From Cystobacter fuscus (GTDB lineage Bacteria > Myxococcota > Myxococcia > Myxococcales > Myxococcaceae): a stretch of 64,000 nt of DNA. The notes beneath the pieces were generated by a model, which was not told the origin of the DNA, did not search any database, and saw nothing but the letters and a program-made list of their open reading frames with translations. Below are positions 1-9,530 of this stretch, piece by piece; positions within the stretch are counted from its first letter, which is position 1; each line of letters starts with the position of its first letter. Location: positions 6,572,001 through 6,636,000 of the forward strand of contig NZ_CP022098.1 of the NCBI RefSeq assembly GCF_002305875.1, in the 5' to 3' direction. The position numbers were made by a program, and so were the translations under genes.

Positions 1-3000
1 AGATGGTGAGCAGGCGTGAGCCATCGGGGCTGAGTGCCATGGGCACGTTGAACTCCATCTCGGTGAAGAAGAACGGTGTGCCCGCGCCTCGAATGGGCCA
101 GAGGCGCGCGGTGCCATCGTCCGAGGCGGTGAGGACGAGGGAGCCGTCGGGGCTGAAGCTGGCGGAGTTCACCCGCTCCAGGTGGCCCGAGAGCACGAAG
201 GGCTCGTCCTTTCCATCGGTGCGCCATAGACGGGCGGTCCCATCCTCCGAGGCGGTGAGGATGAGGGTGCCGTCAGGGCTGAACACGGCGGAGTTCACTC
301 CGTAGGCGTGGCCCGTGAAGATGCGCTCGGCTTCTTCCGCGTCGACGCGCCAGAGCAGCGCGGTGCCGTCATCCGAGGACGTGACGATGTGGGTACCATC
401 GGGGCTGAAGGCCGCTGAGCTCACGAAGCCCGAATGAGCCGCGAAGACGTTCAGGGCTTTCTTCTCGTCCTTGCTCCAGAGACGGGCGGTCTTGTCGTTG
501 GCGACCGTGAGGATGCGGGAGCCATCGGGGCTGAAGCTGGCCGAGACCAGCACATCCTGATGGCCAGTGAATCGTCTGAGTTCTTCTCCGCTCCTATTCC
601 AGAGGCGCGCGGTCTTGTCATCCGAAGCGGTGAGGACGAGGGAGCCATCGGGGCTGAAGACGGCGGAGCTCACCTCTTTCTTGTGGCCGGTGAGTTCGCT
701 GACCAGCTCGCCATCCACGTGCCAGAGGCGCGCGGTCTTGTCATCCGAGGCGGTGAGGATGAGGAAGCCATCGGGGCTGAAGACGGCGGAGTTCACCGGT
801 TTGCGATGACCCTTGAAGGTGTGCAGGGGCCGGATCGTGTCGTGGGTGCTCCAAAGGAGCGCGGTCTTGTCATCCGAAGCGGCGAGGATGAGGGAGCCAT
901 CGGGGCTGAAGACGGCGGAGTTCAAGGGTTGTCGAGAACCCTCGAGGATGCGCGGAGGCCCCCGTCCATCCGCGCGCCAGAGACGCGCGTGACCGTCCGA
1001 GGCGGTGGTGAGGACCTGTAGGCCATCGGGACTGAGAACGACCGTGTTGACGTCGCCTTCGTGTCCGGCGAGGACTGCGCGGCTGATGACGCGCTGGCTG
1101 GTCTGCAGGGCGGACTGCTGCCAGTCATTCCTCGATGCCGCATCCTGGCCGAACACCTCGCGCAGGGCCAACATCGCCTGGGTGGGGTTCTTGTCGATGA
1201 GGGTCCTCACCCGGGCCAGACGGACGTTGAGCTGGACCAGCGCCTGTTGGCGTCGAGCCTCGCGGGCATTGGTCTCGGCGGCCTCCTGCTGCGTGCGTGC
1301 CCGGCGAGCGTTGGCCTCGGCGAGTTCCTTCTGGGTCAAGACCTCACGCGCGTTGGCTTCGGCGGCCTCCTTCTGACGTTGGGCCTCCCAGGCATTGGCC
1401 TCGGCGGTCTCCTGCTGCCTGCGAGCCTCCCGGGCGTTGGTGGTGGCGACCTCCTCCTGACGTTGGGCCTCCCGGGCATTGGCCTCGGCGGTCTCCTGCT
1501 GTCGGCGAGCCTCCCGGGCGTTGGCCTCGGACGCGTTCCTCTGGGTGCTCGCTTCCCGGGCGTTGGCCTCGGCGAGCTGTTGCTGCTCCCGCGCCCTCCG
1601 GGCATTGGCCTCGGCGGCCTCCTGCTGGCGCTGGGCCTCGCGGGCATTGGCCTCGGCGAGCTGCTTCTGGTTCAGGGCCTCGCGGGCGTTGGCCTCGGCG
1701 AGCCGCTGTTGTTCGAGCGCCTCGCGGGCGTGGCGTTCTGAGGACTCGCGCTGGCGCTGGGCCTCCGCGAAGTTGCTCAGGGCGGCGGCTTCCTGCCGGC
1801 GGGCTTCCTCGGCGTGGTGCTCGGCCCGCTCCTGCTGCGCATGAGCCTCCCGCGCGCTGGCCTCGGCTTCCTCCTTTCTCTGTCGGGCCTCTTGGGCGCT
1901 GGCCTCGGCTTCCTCGGCCTTGGCGTGCGCCCGGTCCGCCTGGAAGAGCGCCACCACGGTGAGGAGCACGAGCGCGAGGCCCACCGAGAGCGCCACCGCG
2001 GAGCGGCGGGTGAGCAGCTGGCGCCGCCGTGTCGCGCTTGCCCGGAGGAAGGCGCTCTCGGCGGCGTTGAAGTCCAGGGGCTCGGGCCCCCGCGCGGACA
2101 CGGTGTTCAGGGAGAGGGGCGCCTCCTGCCGGTGCAGGGCCGTGGGCGCGAGTTCCAGTTGCTCCAGGCGCCCATCCGCCCAGAGGAAGTCACGGCCCCG
2201 GCCATGGCGGTGCCACTCGGACGCGGCATGGGAGACGCGGCGCAGCAGCAGCAGCTCACGCCTCGCCTGGAGGGTCCACTCGTGGAGCCGGGGCCAGGCG
2301 GAGAGCAGCGCGTCGTGCGCGGGTTCGACGCAGGGGCCCGCGTCATCGCTGGCCACCACCAGGCGGCAAGCCTCGAGCGTGCGCAGGGCCCGCTGGACGC
2401 GGCGATTCTCCTCGGGCGAGGTGTATTCCAGCTCGGCGCGGGGAACGCGGCGGCGCGCGAGCCCGCCCTCCTCGGGAGACACCATGCGCAGCAGCACGTT
2501 GCGCAGGGTGTGCTGGAAGGCGGGCAGCTCCCCCGGCCCCGGACGGAGCTGTGATGTCTGGCCATCGGTGGCGGGAGGCGGCTCTCCGGCGAAGACGAGC
2601 TCGGCCCGGCGCTGGAGTGCCCCCGCGATGCCGCCGCCAATGCCCCGGTAGTCATCGAAGCCGAGGGTGCGGTCGTCCCGGCCGCTGGTGAGACAGGCGT
2701 CGAACAGCTCGCTGAGGGCCACCGAGAGCAGGGGCAGCGCCCCGGGCATCTGCTCGACGTCATCCAGCAGGCGCTCGATGAGCCCCGGCTCGAAGAAGAG
2801 GACGGAGGCCTCGGCGGGCTTCTCGATGCAGCGCCGCAGCTCGTCCCGGTTCATGGGCGTCAGGGGCTGGCGGCCGCCGTGCCAGGGCTCGGCGGGCACG
2901 CCGGCGGGCCGCAGCAGGGCGTGGAAGTGGGGCTCGTAGTCCGAGCGCAGCAGCCACAGCAGCCGCAGCCGCGGGTGGCCCGCCTGGAGCAGCGCGCCCA

Positions 3001-4333
3001 TCGCCTGGAGGAAGGCCCCGCGCGTGGCGTCGTCGGGACAGGTGGTGACGAGTTCCTCGAGGGGATCGACGACGAGCAGCAGCGACAGGTCCTCGTGGCG
3101 GGCGAGGAAGGAGAGGACACATGCGGCGGCGGCGCGAGGGGTCTCGGCGAGGCTCGCGGCCGAGGGCACCGCGCGGCCGGGCTCCAGCGCGGCGAGCCAG
3201 GAGGACAACGCGTGCAGAGGCCGGGCGGAGGGGCGCAGGGAGCGGGGGATGCGCCAGGCGGGGTCATCGCCCAGTCGGGGCAGGAGGCCCGCGTGGACGG
3301 CGCTGGACTTGCCCGCGCCCGAGGGGCCGCACAACAGCAGCAGGGGCTGGACGCGCAGGTGTCCGTGCAGCGCGTCAACGAGGCGCTCGCGACCGAAGAA
3401 GAGGTGGCGATGGGTGGAGGCGAAGGGTCTCAGGCCCAGGTAGGGATTGGAGTGCCGGGAGAGGGGCGCCGCCAGGGGCAGCGTGGGGAAGGCCTCGGAG
3501 AGGAGGAAGAGGAACTCGCCACTGTCATGCCCATCCAGCGGCCAGAGTGCGGGGGTTTGCGGACTGGGCGAGGGCATGAGGTCGACCAGCCGGTCGCGCA
3601 GGAAGGTGTAGAGCTCGGAGGCGGTGAGCAGGCCGTCCTGGTTGGTGTCCGCGGGCGAAGGGTGCTGGAGGGCCTGGAGCAGCGCCAGGGCGAAGGGGGA
3701 GTGCCGTCCGTCGCCCCGGGCCTCCTGGGCGGGTTTGGCCAGGAGCCGGTCGGAGGCCAATTCATCGTGGGCGGTGGAGGCGAGGAGCTGGAAGGAGCGG
3801 CGGGAGGAGAAGTGGCGAAAGCGCTCGAGGTAGAGGGGCGCGCAGGAGGCGGGGGCGCGCAGGTCGCGCGAGGGCACGTGGGGGAAGGCGCCGGCGAAGC
3901 AGCAGTCGAGGAGGAGCAGCAGGTGGCGGCAGGGCAGCTCCCGCAGCGCATCGCGCAGCGCGTCCATGCGCCAGTAGGTGGAGGGCTCGTCACGCCGGGC
4001 ATCGACGGGCAGGAGGTAGCCGGAGAGCCGGTTCGCGTCGTCGGTGTGCGCCAGCCCATGGCCGGCGAAGTAGATGAGCAGCCGGTCCGGCGGGGACGGG
4101 CGTGAAGCGAGCTGACCGGTCAGGAGCGCCGAGAGGGTGGAGAGGGTGGCCTGCTCATCGAGCAGGCGGAGCACTTCGAAGCCCTGGCGCTCCAGTGTGT
4201 CCGCGACGGCCTGGGCATCCCGGACGGCATTGCACAGCGGGGTGATGCCATGGGCGTAGGTGTTGATTCCAATGACAACGGCCAGACCACGTTCGAGGTC
4301 CAGCCGGACCGGGTCGAAGGGGAAGTCTCGCAT
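1..4333 (-). CDS. caspase - nSTAND1 NTPase - coiled coil - WD40 protein (3' end outside window)
   Basis: One uninterrupted minus-strand frame runs from ATG 4333 to the window edge (1444 codons, no stop). Residues 1-250 form a C14 caspase-like protease with YFAGHG (His92) and LDCCFAG (Cys145 in the DxCxxG position). An EF-hand-like DTNQDGLLTASEL lies near residue 220. The linker NPYLGLRPF followed by LFFGRE is typical of nSTAND1 NTPases; Walker A GPSGAGKS is at 336-343 and the acidic Walker B at Asp423. A transmembrane helix spans about 778-799. Next come some 250 residues of NAREARRQQE-like heptads, a predicted long coiled coil, then at least eight WD40 repeats (SAVFSPDGSLILTASDDKTARLW type) from about residue 1083 on. 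Family knowledge: such proteins are signal-responsive proteases of conflict or cell-death systems. Inference: membrane-anchored sensor with WD40 ligand recognition and NTPase-gated caspase activation. Divergent from the two kinases to its right. Confidence 0.9.
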   Translation of the reverse strand, partial: MRDFPFDPVRLDLERGLAVVIGINTYAHGITPLCNAVRDAQAVADTLERQGFEVLRLLDEQATLSTLSALLTGQLASRPSPPDRLLIYFAGHGLAHTDDANRLSGYLLPVDARRDEPSTYWRMDALRDALRELPCRHLLLLLDCCFAGAFPHVPSRDLRAPASCAPLYLERFRHFSSRRSFQLLASTAHDELASDRLLAKPAQEARGDGRHSPFALALLQALQHPSPADTNQDGLLTASELYTFLRDRLVDLMPSPSPQTPALWPLDGHDSGEFLFLLSEAFPTLPLAAPLSRHSNPYLGLRPFASTHRHLFFGRERLVDALHGHLRVQPLLLLCGPSGAGKSSAVHAGLLPRLGDDPAWRIPRSLRPSARPLHALSSWLAALEPGRAVPSAASLAETPRAAAACVLSFLARHEDLSLLLVVDPLEELVTTCPDDATRGAFLQAMGALLQAGHPRLRLLWLLRSDYEPHFHALLRPAGVPAEPWHGGRQPLTPMNRDELRRCIEKPAEASVLFFEPGLIERLLDDVEQMPGALPLLSVALSELFDACLTSGRDDRTLGFDDYRGIGGGIAGALQRRAELVFAGEPPPATDGQTSQLRPGPGELPAFQHTLRNVLLRMVSPEEGGLARRRVPRAELEYTSPEENRRVQRALRTLEACRLVVASDDAGPCVEPAHDALLSAWPRLHEWTLQARRELLLLRRVSHAASEWHRHGRGRDFLWADGRLEQLELAPTALHRQEAPLSLNTVSARGPEPLDFNAAESAFLRASATRRRQLLTRRSAVALSVGLALVLLTVVALFQADRAHAKAEEAEASAQEARQRKEEAEASAREAHAQQERAEHHAEEARRQEAAALSNFAEAQRQRESSERHAREALEQQRLAEANAREALNQKQLAEANAREAQRQQEAAEANARRAREQQQLAEANAREASTQRNASEANAREARRQQETAEANAREAQRQEEVATTNAREARRQQETAEANAWEAQRQKEAAEANAREVLTQKELAEANARRARTQQEAAETNAREARRQQALVQLNVRLARVRTLIDKNPTQAMLALREVFGQDAASRNDWQQSALQTSQRVISRAVLAGHEGDVNTVVLSPDGLQVLTTASDGHARLWRADGRGPPRILEGSRQPLNSAVFSPDGSLILAASDDKTALLWSTHDTIRPLHTFKGHRKPVNSAVFSPDGFLILTASDDKTARLWHVDGELVSELTGHKKEVSSAVFSPDGSLVLTASDDKTARLWNRSGEELRRFTGHQDVLVSASFSPDGSRILTVANDKTARLWSKDEKKALNVFAAHSGFVSSAAFSPDGTHIVTSSDDGTALLWRVDAEEAERIFTGHAYGVNSAVFSPDGTLILTASEDGTARLWRTDGKDEPFVLSGHLERVNSASFSPDGSLVLTASDDGTARLWPIRGAGTPFFFTEMEFNVPMALSPDGSRLLTI

Positions 4334-4808
4334 CGGCGGACACAACACCCCGCGGCCTGCTCACCCGTTCACGGCCGCCTTCCCTCCTGGGACTCAGCGG
4401 GCCGCTCGCCACCGCGTCCTTCCCTCTGGCGTATGGCGGCACTTCGGCGCCGCCTCGCCGGGCCAGGGGGCAGACAGGCCGCCGTAAGCCCTCGCCCGGC
4501 GAGTGCGGTGGGGTAGCGAGGGCGATCTGCCCACATTGAACGGAAGCTCCGTGTCCATCGTCCTGGCCAACCGCACGGGAGGCGTCGCGGGTGGATGCCT
4601 CGGGCGAGCGGTTCGCGTTGCACTTCATCTACCCGCTCTTGAGGGGCAACCGAGCCAGCTTCGTGGTGAGGGACTTCAATCGGGATGGGGCACTTGGAGA
4701 TTTGTTTTTACGTCGTTGTCATGGGTTCGTGACATCACTCGGATATCTTGCGCGCGGAGCTGTGATGAAGACGACCTACGGCGGCGGAGAGTAGGAGGAG
4801 CGTGTTGT
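4334..4808. other. intergenic region between divergent caspase-STAND and kinase genes
   Basis: About 475 bases separate the two divergent start codons, enough for two promoters. A 67-codon plus-strand frame (4591-4794) has no recognisable domain and no good ribosome site, so it is not called. A lower-GC patch near 4690-4760 and the strong ribosome site AGGAGGAG at 4794-4801 serve the kinase gene. No RNA gene or repeat was recognised. Confidence 0.5.
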
Positions 4809-5819
4809 TTGACTGACCACTTTGGGCGGTATCGGCAGCTGGAGAAGATAGCCGCAGGGGGCATGGCGGAAGTCTTCCGGGCGCGCATGGCAGGGCCTTG
4901 GGGGTTTTCGAAGCAGGTGGTCATCAAGCGCATCCTTCCCAACATGGCCGAGGACATGGAGTTCAGGGAACTTTTCCTGGAAGAGGCCCGTATCGCCACA
5001 CTGCTCAACCATGGCAACATCGCTCACGTGCTGGATTTCGGCGAGCACGAGGGAGCGCTGTATCTGGCCATGGAATACGTGGACGGGCCGTCCCTGAGGA
5101 ACCTCGTCGAGCACCCGTTGCCGGTGTCCCTGCCGGTGGCCGCCCGCATCATCGCATCGGCCTGTGAGGCATTGGCCTACGTCCACGAGCTGTGCTGCAC
5201 CGAGACGGGCGGGCACCTGCGCATCGTCCACCGTGACATCAGCCCCGACAACATCATGGTGGCGGGTAGCGGCACGGTGAAGGTCGTGGACTTCGGCATC
5301 GCCAAGGCGGCGAACCACCTGCGGCGCACCCAATCGGGCAAGCTCCGGGGCAAGCCGAGTTACATGCCCCCCGAGCGCCTGCGGGGAGCACCAGCCGACG
5401 TGCAAACGGATGTGTTCGCCCTGGGCATGGTTCTCTACGAGCTGCTCACCGGCCGCAAGCCCTTCAACGCCCAGAACCCCCACTTCGCGGCCGTGGCCAT
5501 CCTCCGTGAGCCTTTCCTGCCGGTGCGGCAATTGCGCCCGGAAGTGCCCGAGGACTTGCAGCGCATCGTCCACCGGGCCCTTGCCAAGGAGACGCAGGAG
5601 CGCTACCCGGACTGCCGCTTCTTCCAATCCGACCTGGAATCGTGGCTCTCCACCCTGGGCAAGACAGTGGGCCTCCGTCAGATCAAGCAGCACCTGGCGG
5701 AGTTTCAGCAGCCCCTCACCCCTCCTGCCTCGCTCGAAGCCACGACCCCGTCGGCTCCCGCGCGATTCTGGCAGCGGACCCTCAATCAACGCGGCGCCCA
5801 TGCACGAGGAGCAGACTGA
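4809..5819 (+). CDS. Hanks-type serine/threonine protein kinase
   Basis: A 336-residue soluble kinase. The start is taken as TTG 4809 because AGGAGGAG sits 8-9 bases upstream and the kinase fold begins at once (FGRYRQLEKIAAGGMAEVF, glycine loop). Visible motifs: VVIKR with Lys40 (ATP lysine), HRDISPDN with catalytic Asp143, DFG at 161-163, and the APE-equivalent MPPERL. HRDIS in place of HRDLK is common in myxobacterial kinases. About 60 residues after the catalytic domain form a linker rich in Pro and Ala; there is no transmembrane segment or sensor domain. Its stop codon abuts the start of the next kinase gene, and the two catalytic domains are clearly similar, so they look like a tandem duplication in one operon. 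The substrate is unknown. Confidence 0.9.
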   Translation: MTDHFGRYRQLEKIAAGGMAEVFRARMAGPWGFSKQVVIKRILPNMAEDMEFRELFLEEARIATLLNHGNIAHVLDFGEHEGALYLAMEYVDGPSLRNLVEHPLPVSLPVAARIIASACEALAYVHELCCTETGGHLRIVHRDISPDNIMVAGSGTVKVVDFGIAKAANHLRRTQSGKLRGKPSYMPPERLRGAPADVQTDVFALGMVLYELLTGRKPFNAQNPHFAAVAILREPFLPVRQLRPEVPEDLQRIVHRALAKETQERYPDCRFFQSDLESWLSTLGKTVGLRQIKQHLAEFQQPLTPPASLEATTPSAPARFWQRTLNQRGAHARGAD

Positions 5820-7988
5820 TTGTCGTTGAAGAGATCTCTGGGCCCCTATCACCTGGTGAGGAAGATTGCCACGGGGGGCATGGCCGAGGTCTATCTGGCG
5901 CGCAAGGAGGGGCCCGGAGGCATCTCCATGGAGGTGGCGCTCAAGCGCATCCTCCCCCATCTGGCGGAAGAGAAGGACTTCCAGGAGCTGTTCCTCTCGG
6001 AGGTTCGCCTCGCCACCCGACTCCGTCACCCGAACGTCGTCCAGGTCTTCGACTTCGGAGAGCATGAGGGCACGTGGTTCCTGGCCACGGAGTACGTGGA
6101 TGGGCCTACCCTCAAGACCCTGATCCGCAAGGGTGCGGAGTTCCAGCGCCCCCTCCCTCCTCCCCTCGCCGCCCGCATCATCGCCTGGGCCTGCAAGGGC
6201 CTGGTCTATGCTCACGAGCTGCGCAACCCCGACACGGGTCAGCCCCTGGGCATCGTCCACCGTGACATCAGCTCGGACAACATCATGCTGACACGGGGTG
6301 GTTGGGTGAAGGTGGTGGACTTTGGCATCGCCAAGACCGTGGATCAGCTCCACCAGACCCATACGGGCATCTTCCGCGGCAAGCTGGCCTACATGCCTCC
6401 CGAGCGTCTGCGGGGCGAGGCGGCGGACGTACAGATGGACGTGTTCGCCCTCGGAATCGTGCTCTATGAGTTGCTCACCGGCCGCAAGCCTTTCAACACC
6501 GAGATCGAGGAGGCTATTGGCGCGGCGATACTGACAGAGCCTTTCGTGCCCGTGCAGGAGCTGCGGTCAGGGCTCCCCGAGCCACTTCAGCGAATCGTCC
6601 ACCGGGCCATCGCCAAGGAGCCACAGGAGCGCTACCCGAACTGCCGGACGTTCATGATCGAGCTCAAGGCCTGGCTCGCCACACTCGCGGAGAGTTCGGA
6701 CTCGCAAGCGCTGGAGCATTACCTGGCGGAGTTGGGGTTCACCGCGCCCGAGTCCGCGGAACTCCAACCCGCGCAAGAGACTCCGGTGAAGCGCTCCCCT
6801 CCTCCCGCGCCCCCAACGCCAGCAACGCCTCGGTCTACGCGGGTGAGCTCGAAGCCGAGGCACCCCAGCAGGCGCTGGGCCGTGGTGGGGGTTGTGGCGG
6901 CGGCGCTCCTCGCGCTCGCTGCGGTCCTCAGGCCAAGTGGGCTTGGGTCCGCTGACCCATCGCCTGACAATCCGGCCCTGCCTCCAGTCACCCCTGTGGA
7001 GATTTCCATCCTCTACGGCACGGAGAAACATGCCTGGCTGCGGGCGGCGACCCAAGCCTTCCACGAGAGACACCCCCTCATCCGTGTCACCCTCGAGGAG
7101 GCAGGCTCCCTCGAGAGCTTGGAGGCACTGCTCTCGGGAGAGAGGCGGCCGACGATCTGGAGCCCGGCCAGCCAGGACATGCTGAGGCTCCTCGAGCACA
7201 AGTGGCGCGAGCGCACGGGGGCGGCCGAGGCCCCGCTCATCGAGAAGCACGAGTCCGTGGTCATGACCCCGCTGGTCATCGTCAAATGGCGCAGCAATCA
7301 GCGCTGGTCTTCCAAGGATGCCTTTTCATGGGACGCGCTGCGTGGACACCTGCCCGAGCGGGGAGACAATCCACTGAGCATCGGCATGACCAACCCGGCC
7401 TGCTCCAACTCGGGTCTCCAGGCCCTGCAGATGATGCACGATGACTACCACAGGCGCCACCCCAGCCATGGTCAGGCGGCTGCCGACCAGGACTTCCGGC
7501 TCTGGCTGAAGCCGCTCAAGCAGTTCCTCCGTGTCTCGCGCAACTCCAGCGGAGACTTCATGGAAGAGATGCTCCGCTTTGGCTCCACCCGCTACGAGAT
7601 GGCCGTGGTCTACGAGAGCCTGGCCCTTTCCAAGCTCCAGGTCGCCAGGGACCGCTGGGAGGAATTCGAGCTCCTCTACCCCTCGCTGACCTATTGGAGC
7701 GACCATCCCATGGCCATCATGACCCGCTGGACCCAGAAGTCGCAGCGCGAGGCGGCCCAGGAGTTCATCCGGTTCCTCCTCTCACCTCCGATTCAGAAGC
7801 TCGCCCTGGAGCATGGTTTCCGCCCTGTGGATACAGGGCTCAGCCTGACGGAGGGGTCCAGCCCCTTCACGCTCCTCGCCAGCTCCGGCGTGAAGAGGGT
7901 CCTGCCACCCGAGGCACCGCGACTCGATGCCGCGCTCAGCCTCGGTCTGCTGACGGCGTGGGGAAACACCCAATGCGTGGAGCAATAA
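5820..7988 (+). CDS. receptor Ser/Thr kinase fused to a periplasmic solute-binding domain
   Basis: A 722-residue fusion starting with TTG 5820, directly after the previous stop, with GAGGAG just upstream. Residues 10-285 are a Hanks kinase: Gly-rich loop ATGGMAEVY, Lys42, HRDISSDN with Asp149, DFG 167-169. A Pro-rich juxtamembrane linker (310-350) leads to one transmembrane helix (353-370). The outside part (about 392-722) resembles extracellular solute-binding proteins of the SBP_bac_11 type: ISILYGTEKHAW at the mature start, AATQAFHERHP, then a C-terminal FIRFLLSPPIQKLALEHGFRPV close to the usual ending of molybdate/sulfate-type binding proteins. Inference: the domain binds a small extracellular solute and signals through the kinase. 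The kinase-SBP fusion is unusual because most bacterial receptor kinases carry PASTA, TPR or WD40 sensors. The kinase call is firm; the ligand is unknown. Confidence 0.9.
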   Translation: MSLKRSLGPYHLVRKIATGGMAEVYLARKEGPGGISMEVALKRILPHLAEEKDFQELFLSEVRLATRLRHPNVVQVFDFGEHEGTWFLATEYVDGPTLKTLIRKGAEFQRPLPPPLAARIIAWACKGLVYAHELRNPDTGQPLGIVHRDISSDNIMLTRGGWVKVVDFGIAKTVDQLHQTHTGIFRGKLAYMPPERLRGEAADVQMDVFALGIVLYELLTGRKPFNTEIEEAIGAAILTEPFVPVQELRSGLPEPLQRIVHRAIAKEPQERYPNCRTFMIELKAWLATLAESSDSQALEHYLAELGFTAPESAELQPAQETPVKRSPPPAPPTPATPRSTRVSSKPRHPSRRWAVVGVVAAALLALAAVLRPSGLGSADPSPDNPALPPVTPVEISILYGTEKHAWLRAATQAFHERHPLIRVTLEEAGSLESLEALLSGERRPTIWSPASQDMLRLLEHKWRERTGAAEAPLIEKHESVVMTPLVIVKWRSNQRWSSKDAFSWDALRGHLPERGDNPLSIGMTNPACSNSGLQALQMMHDDYHRRHPSHGQAAADQDFRLWLKPLKQFLRVSRNSSGDFMEEMLRFGSTRYEMAVVYESLALSKLQVARDRWEEFELLYPSLTYWSDHPMAIMTRWTQKSQREAAQEFIRFLLSPPIQKLALEHGFRPVDTGLSLTEGSSPFTLLASSGVKRVLPPEAPRLDAALSLGLLTAWGNTQCVEQ

Positions 7989-8040
7989 TGGAACCCAGCG
8001 GGCGCCCCGACCCGCCAAGGAACGACAGAGAACCGTAACG

Positions 8041-8109
8041 CACCGCTTCCCCTCGTACGTGGGCGTGCGCCTCGACGCCGAGCCCTTCCCGCCCGTGGCC
8101 CGGCGCTGA
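8041..8109 (+). pseudogene. possible 3' remnant of a lost gene
   Basis: A short open stretch ends in TGA at 8107-8109 and encodes YVGVRLDAEPFPPVARR, which reads like the C-terminal end of a real protein. It has no upstream gene body: the previous kinase ends at 7988. I cannot name the family. It may be the tail of a deleted gene, or chance. Confidence 0.25.
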
Positions 8110-8220
8110 GTCTCCGGGCCTGTCCGTGGACAGAGCCCCCGAAGGTGCACCCTCCTGGTCTTCCGGGTCGCTTCTCCTTTGATTTCTTGCAAAAGTTGTT
8201 TATCTGGATTTAACCTCCAT

Positions 8221-8236
8221 ATCAGGAGGTCCTGAT
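8221..8236. promoter_or_regulatory. candidate operator: inverted repeat upstream of the GH76 gene
   Basis: ATCAGG-AGGT-CCTGAT is a perfect 6-bp inverted repeat with a 4-base centre. It lies between a possible promoter (TTGCAA 8187-8192, 17-base spacer, TTAACC 8210-8215) and the ribosome site AAGGAGG. The position suits a repressor site for the mannanase gene. No regulator gene lies next to it. Confidence 0.35.
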
Positions 8237-8255
8237 TTCCAAGGAGGAAGCCTAC

Positions 8256-9350
8256 ATGAACTCGCGTCTCTTGAATGGCCTGGTCGCGGCCGTGGTCGTG
8301 GCGTCCGCGCCCGGTGCCCTCGCGCTCACCCCGACGGAGAAGAACCTGGCGTTCGACTCCTACAACAACGCCTTCTATGTCGCGAACGGCGGCAACGGCT
8401 ACTACGTGGTCGACACCAACCGGGTCGCGCCGAGCCGGTTCGACTTCTGGCGGGTCTGCGAGCAGATCGAGGCGGCCGAGGACGCCTACGACCGGACGCG
8501 CAATCCGGTCCACCGAGATCTGGTGTTCAGCCTGCTCAACGGACTGAACAACGTGGTCAGCGGTACCACGGACTTCGCGTCGTGGAACGAGTACAACGAT
8601 GACGTCATGTGGGCGGTCATCGCCCTGACGCGTGGCTACGAGATCACCGGCCACCGCCCGTTCCTGGATCAGGCGCAATGGCAGTTCAACAAGATCTGGG
8701 ACCGGGCCTGGGACAGCCAGCTGGGCGGAGGGCTGTGGTGGCGCACGGACAAGCAGACCAAGAACGCGTGCGTGAATGGTCCGGCCACCATCGCGGCGAT
8801 GCTGCTCGCGCGCAACACGGTGAACACGGGCTACCGGGCGCAGGCGGACCAGATCTACAACTGGCTGCGCGCCACGCTGGTCAACCCCTCGACCGGCCAG
8901 GTGGCCGACCACATCCAGGCCAACGGCACCAAGGTCTGGTGGGCCTTCACCTACAACCAGGGCACCTTCGCGGGAGCGTCGACGCTGCTCTACCAGGCCA
9001 CGGGCAACACGAGCTACCGCGACGTGGGCGGGCTGGCGGTGAACTGGACCCGCCGCAACCTCACGGGCCAGCACATCGCCGACATCCTCAATGACGAGTA
9101 CGACGCCAACGGCGGCCATGGCGACACCGCCGGCTTCAAGGGCATCTTCGTGCGGTGGGCGGGCAAGTGGGCCGGCGCGGCCAATGACGCGTCCATCAAG
9201 AGCTGGCTGGTCAACAACTCCAACACCGCGTGGTCGTACCGGAACTCGTCCGGCGTGATGTGGGGCCAGTGGTGGCGGCGCACCCCGGACAACTACGTCA
9301 CGTCCTGGGAGTCGAGCCCCGGCCTCGCGGTCACGCAGACTCCGTACTGA
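8256..9350 (+). CDS. secreted glycoside hydrolase family 76 (alpha-1,6-mannanase-like)
   Basis: A 364-residue protein with an N-terminal Sec signal (hydrophobic 7-24, cut near ALA-LTP). The body is the GH76 (alpha/alpha)6-barrel type, with SYNNAFYV, the catalytic Asp pair in YNDDVMW (Asp115, Asp116), ITGHRPFLDQA, GGGLWW, and the NQGTFAGAS and GGHGDTAGFKG blocks. Known GH76 enzymes cleave alpha-1,6-mannan backbones, for example in fungal walls. The start ATG has a strong AAGGAGG ribosome site. It sits in a block of secreted hydrolases with the GH71/99-like enzyme further on, which fits predation or saprotrophy on fungal or yeast mannan. Full length for the family. Confidence 0.9.
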   Translation: MNSRLLNGLVAAVVVASAPGALALTPTEKNLAFDSYNNAFYVANGGNGYYVVDTNRVAPSRFDFWRVCEQIEAAEDAYDRTRNPVHRDLVFSLLNGLNNVVSGTTDFASWNEYNDDVMWAVIALTRGYEITGHRPFLDQAQWQFNKIWDRAWDSQLGGGLWWRTDKQTKNACVNGPATIAAMLLARNTVNTGYRAQADQIYNWLRATLVNPSTGQVADHIQANGTKVWWAFTYNQGTFAGASTLLYQATGNTSYRDVGGLAVNWTRRNLTGQHIADILNDEYDANGGHGDTAGFKGIFVRWAGKWAGAANDASIKSWLVNNSNTAWSYRNSSGVMWGQWWRRTPDNYVTSWESSPGLAVTQTPY

Positions 9351-9530
9351 GGCCCCCTCCTGGGTGGGCCGCTGGGGCCGGCGTGTGCCTGAACAGGGAG
9401 CGCACTGCACGATCGGGCGTTGCGCTCCTTGGCACTTTGGCCGACCATCGGGCGACCGGCGAGGAGCGCCGAGGGGAAAACACATGCGTCGCCGCGAATG
9501 TGATGGCGGTGCCAGACATGGAGGCATTGA

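Noticed and set aside
2879-4105. 408-codon plus-strand frame within the caspase-STAND gene
   Set aside because: Gly/Glu/Gln-rich shadow; the minus frame has Walker and caspase motifs.
4591-4794. 67-residue ORF before the first kinase gene
   Set aside because: No ribosome site, no homology I can recognise, and it overlaps the likely kinase promoter.
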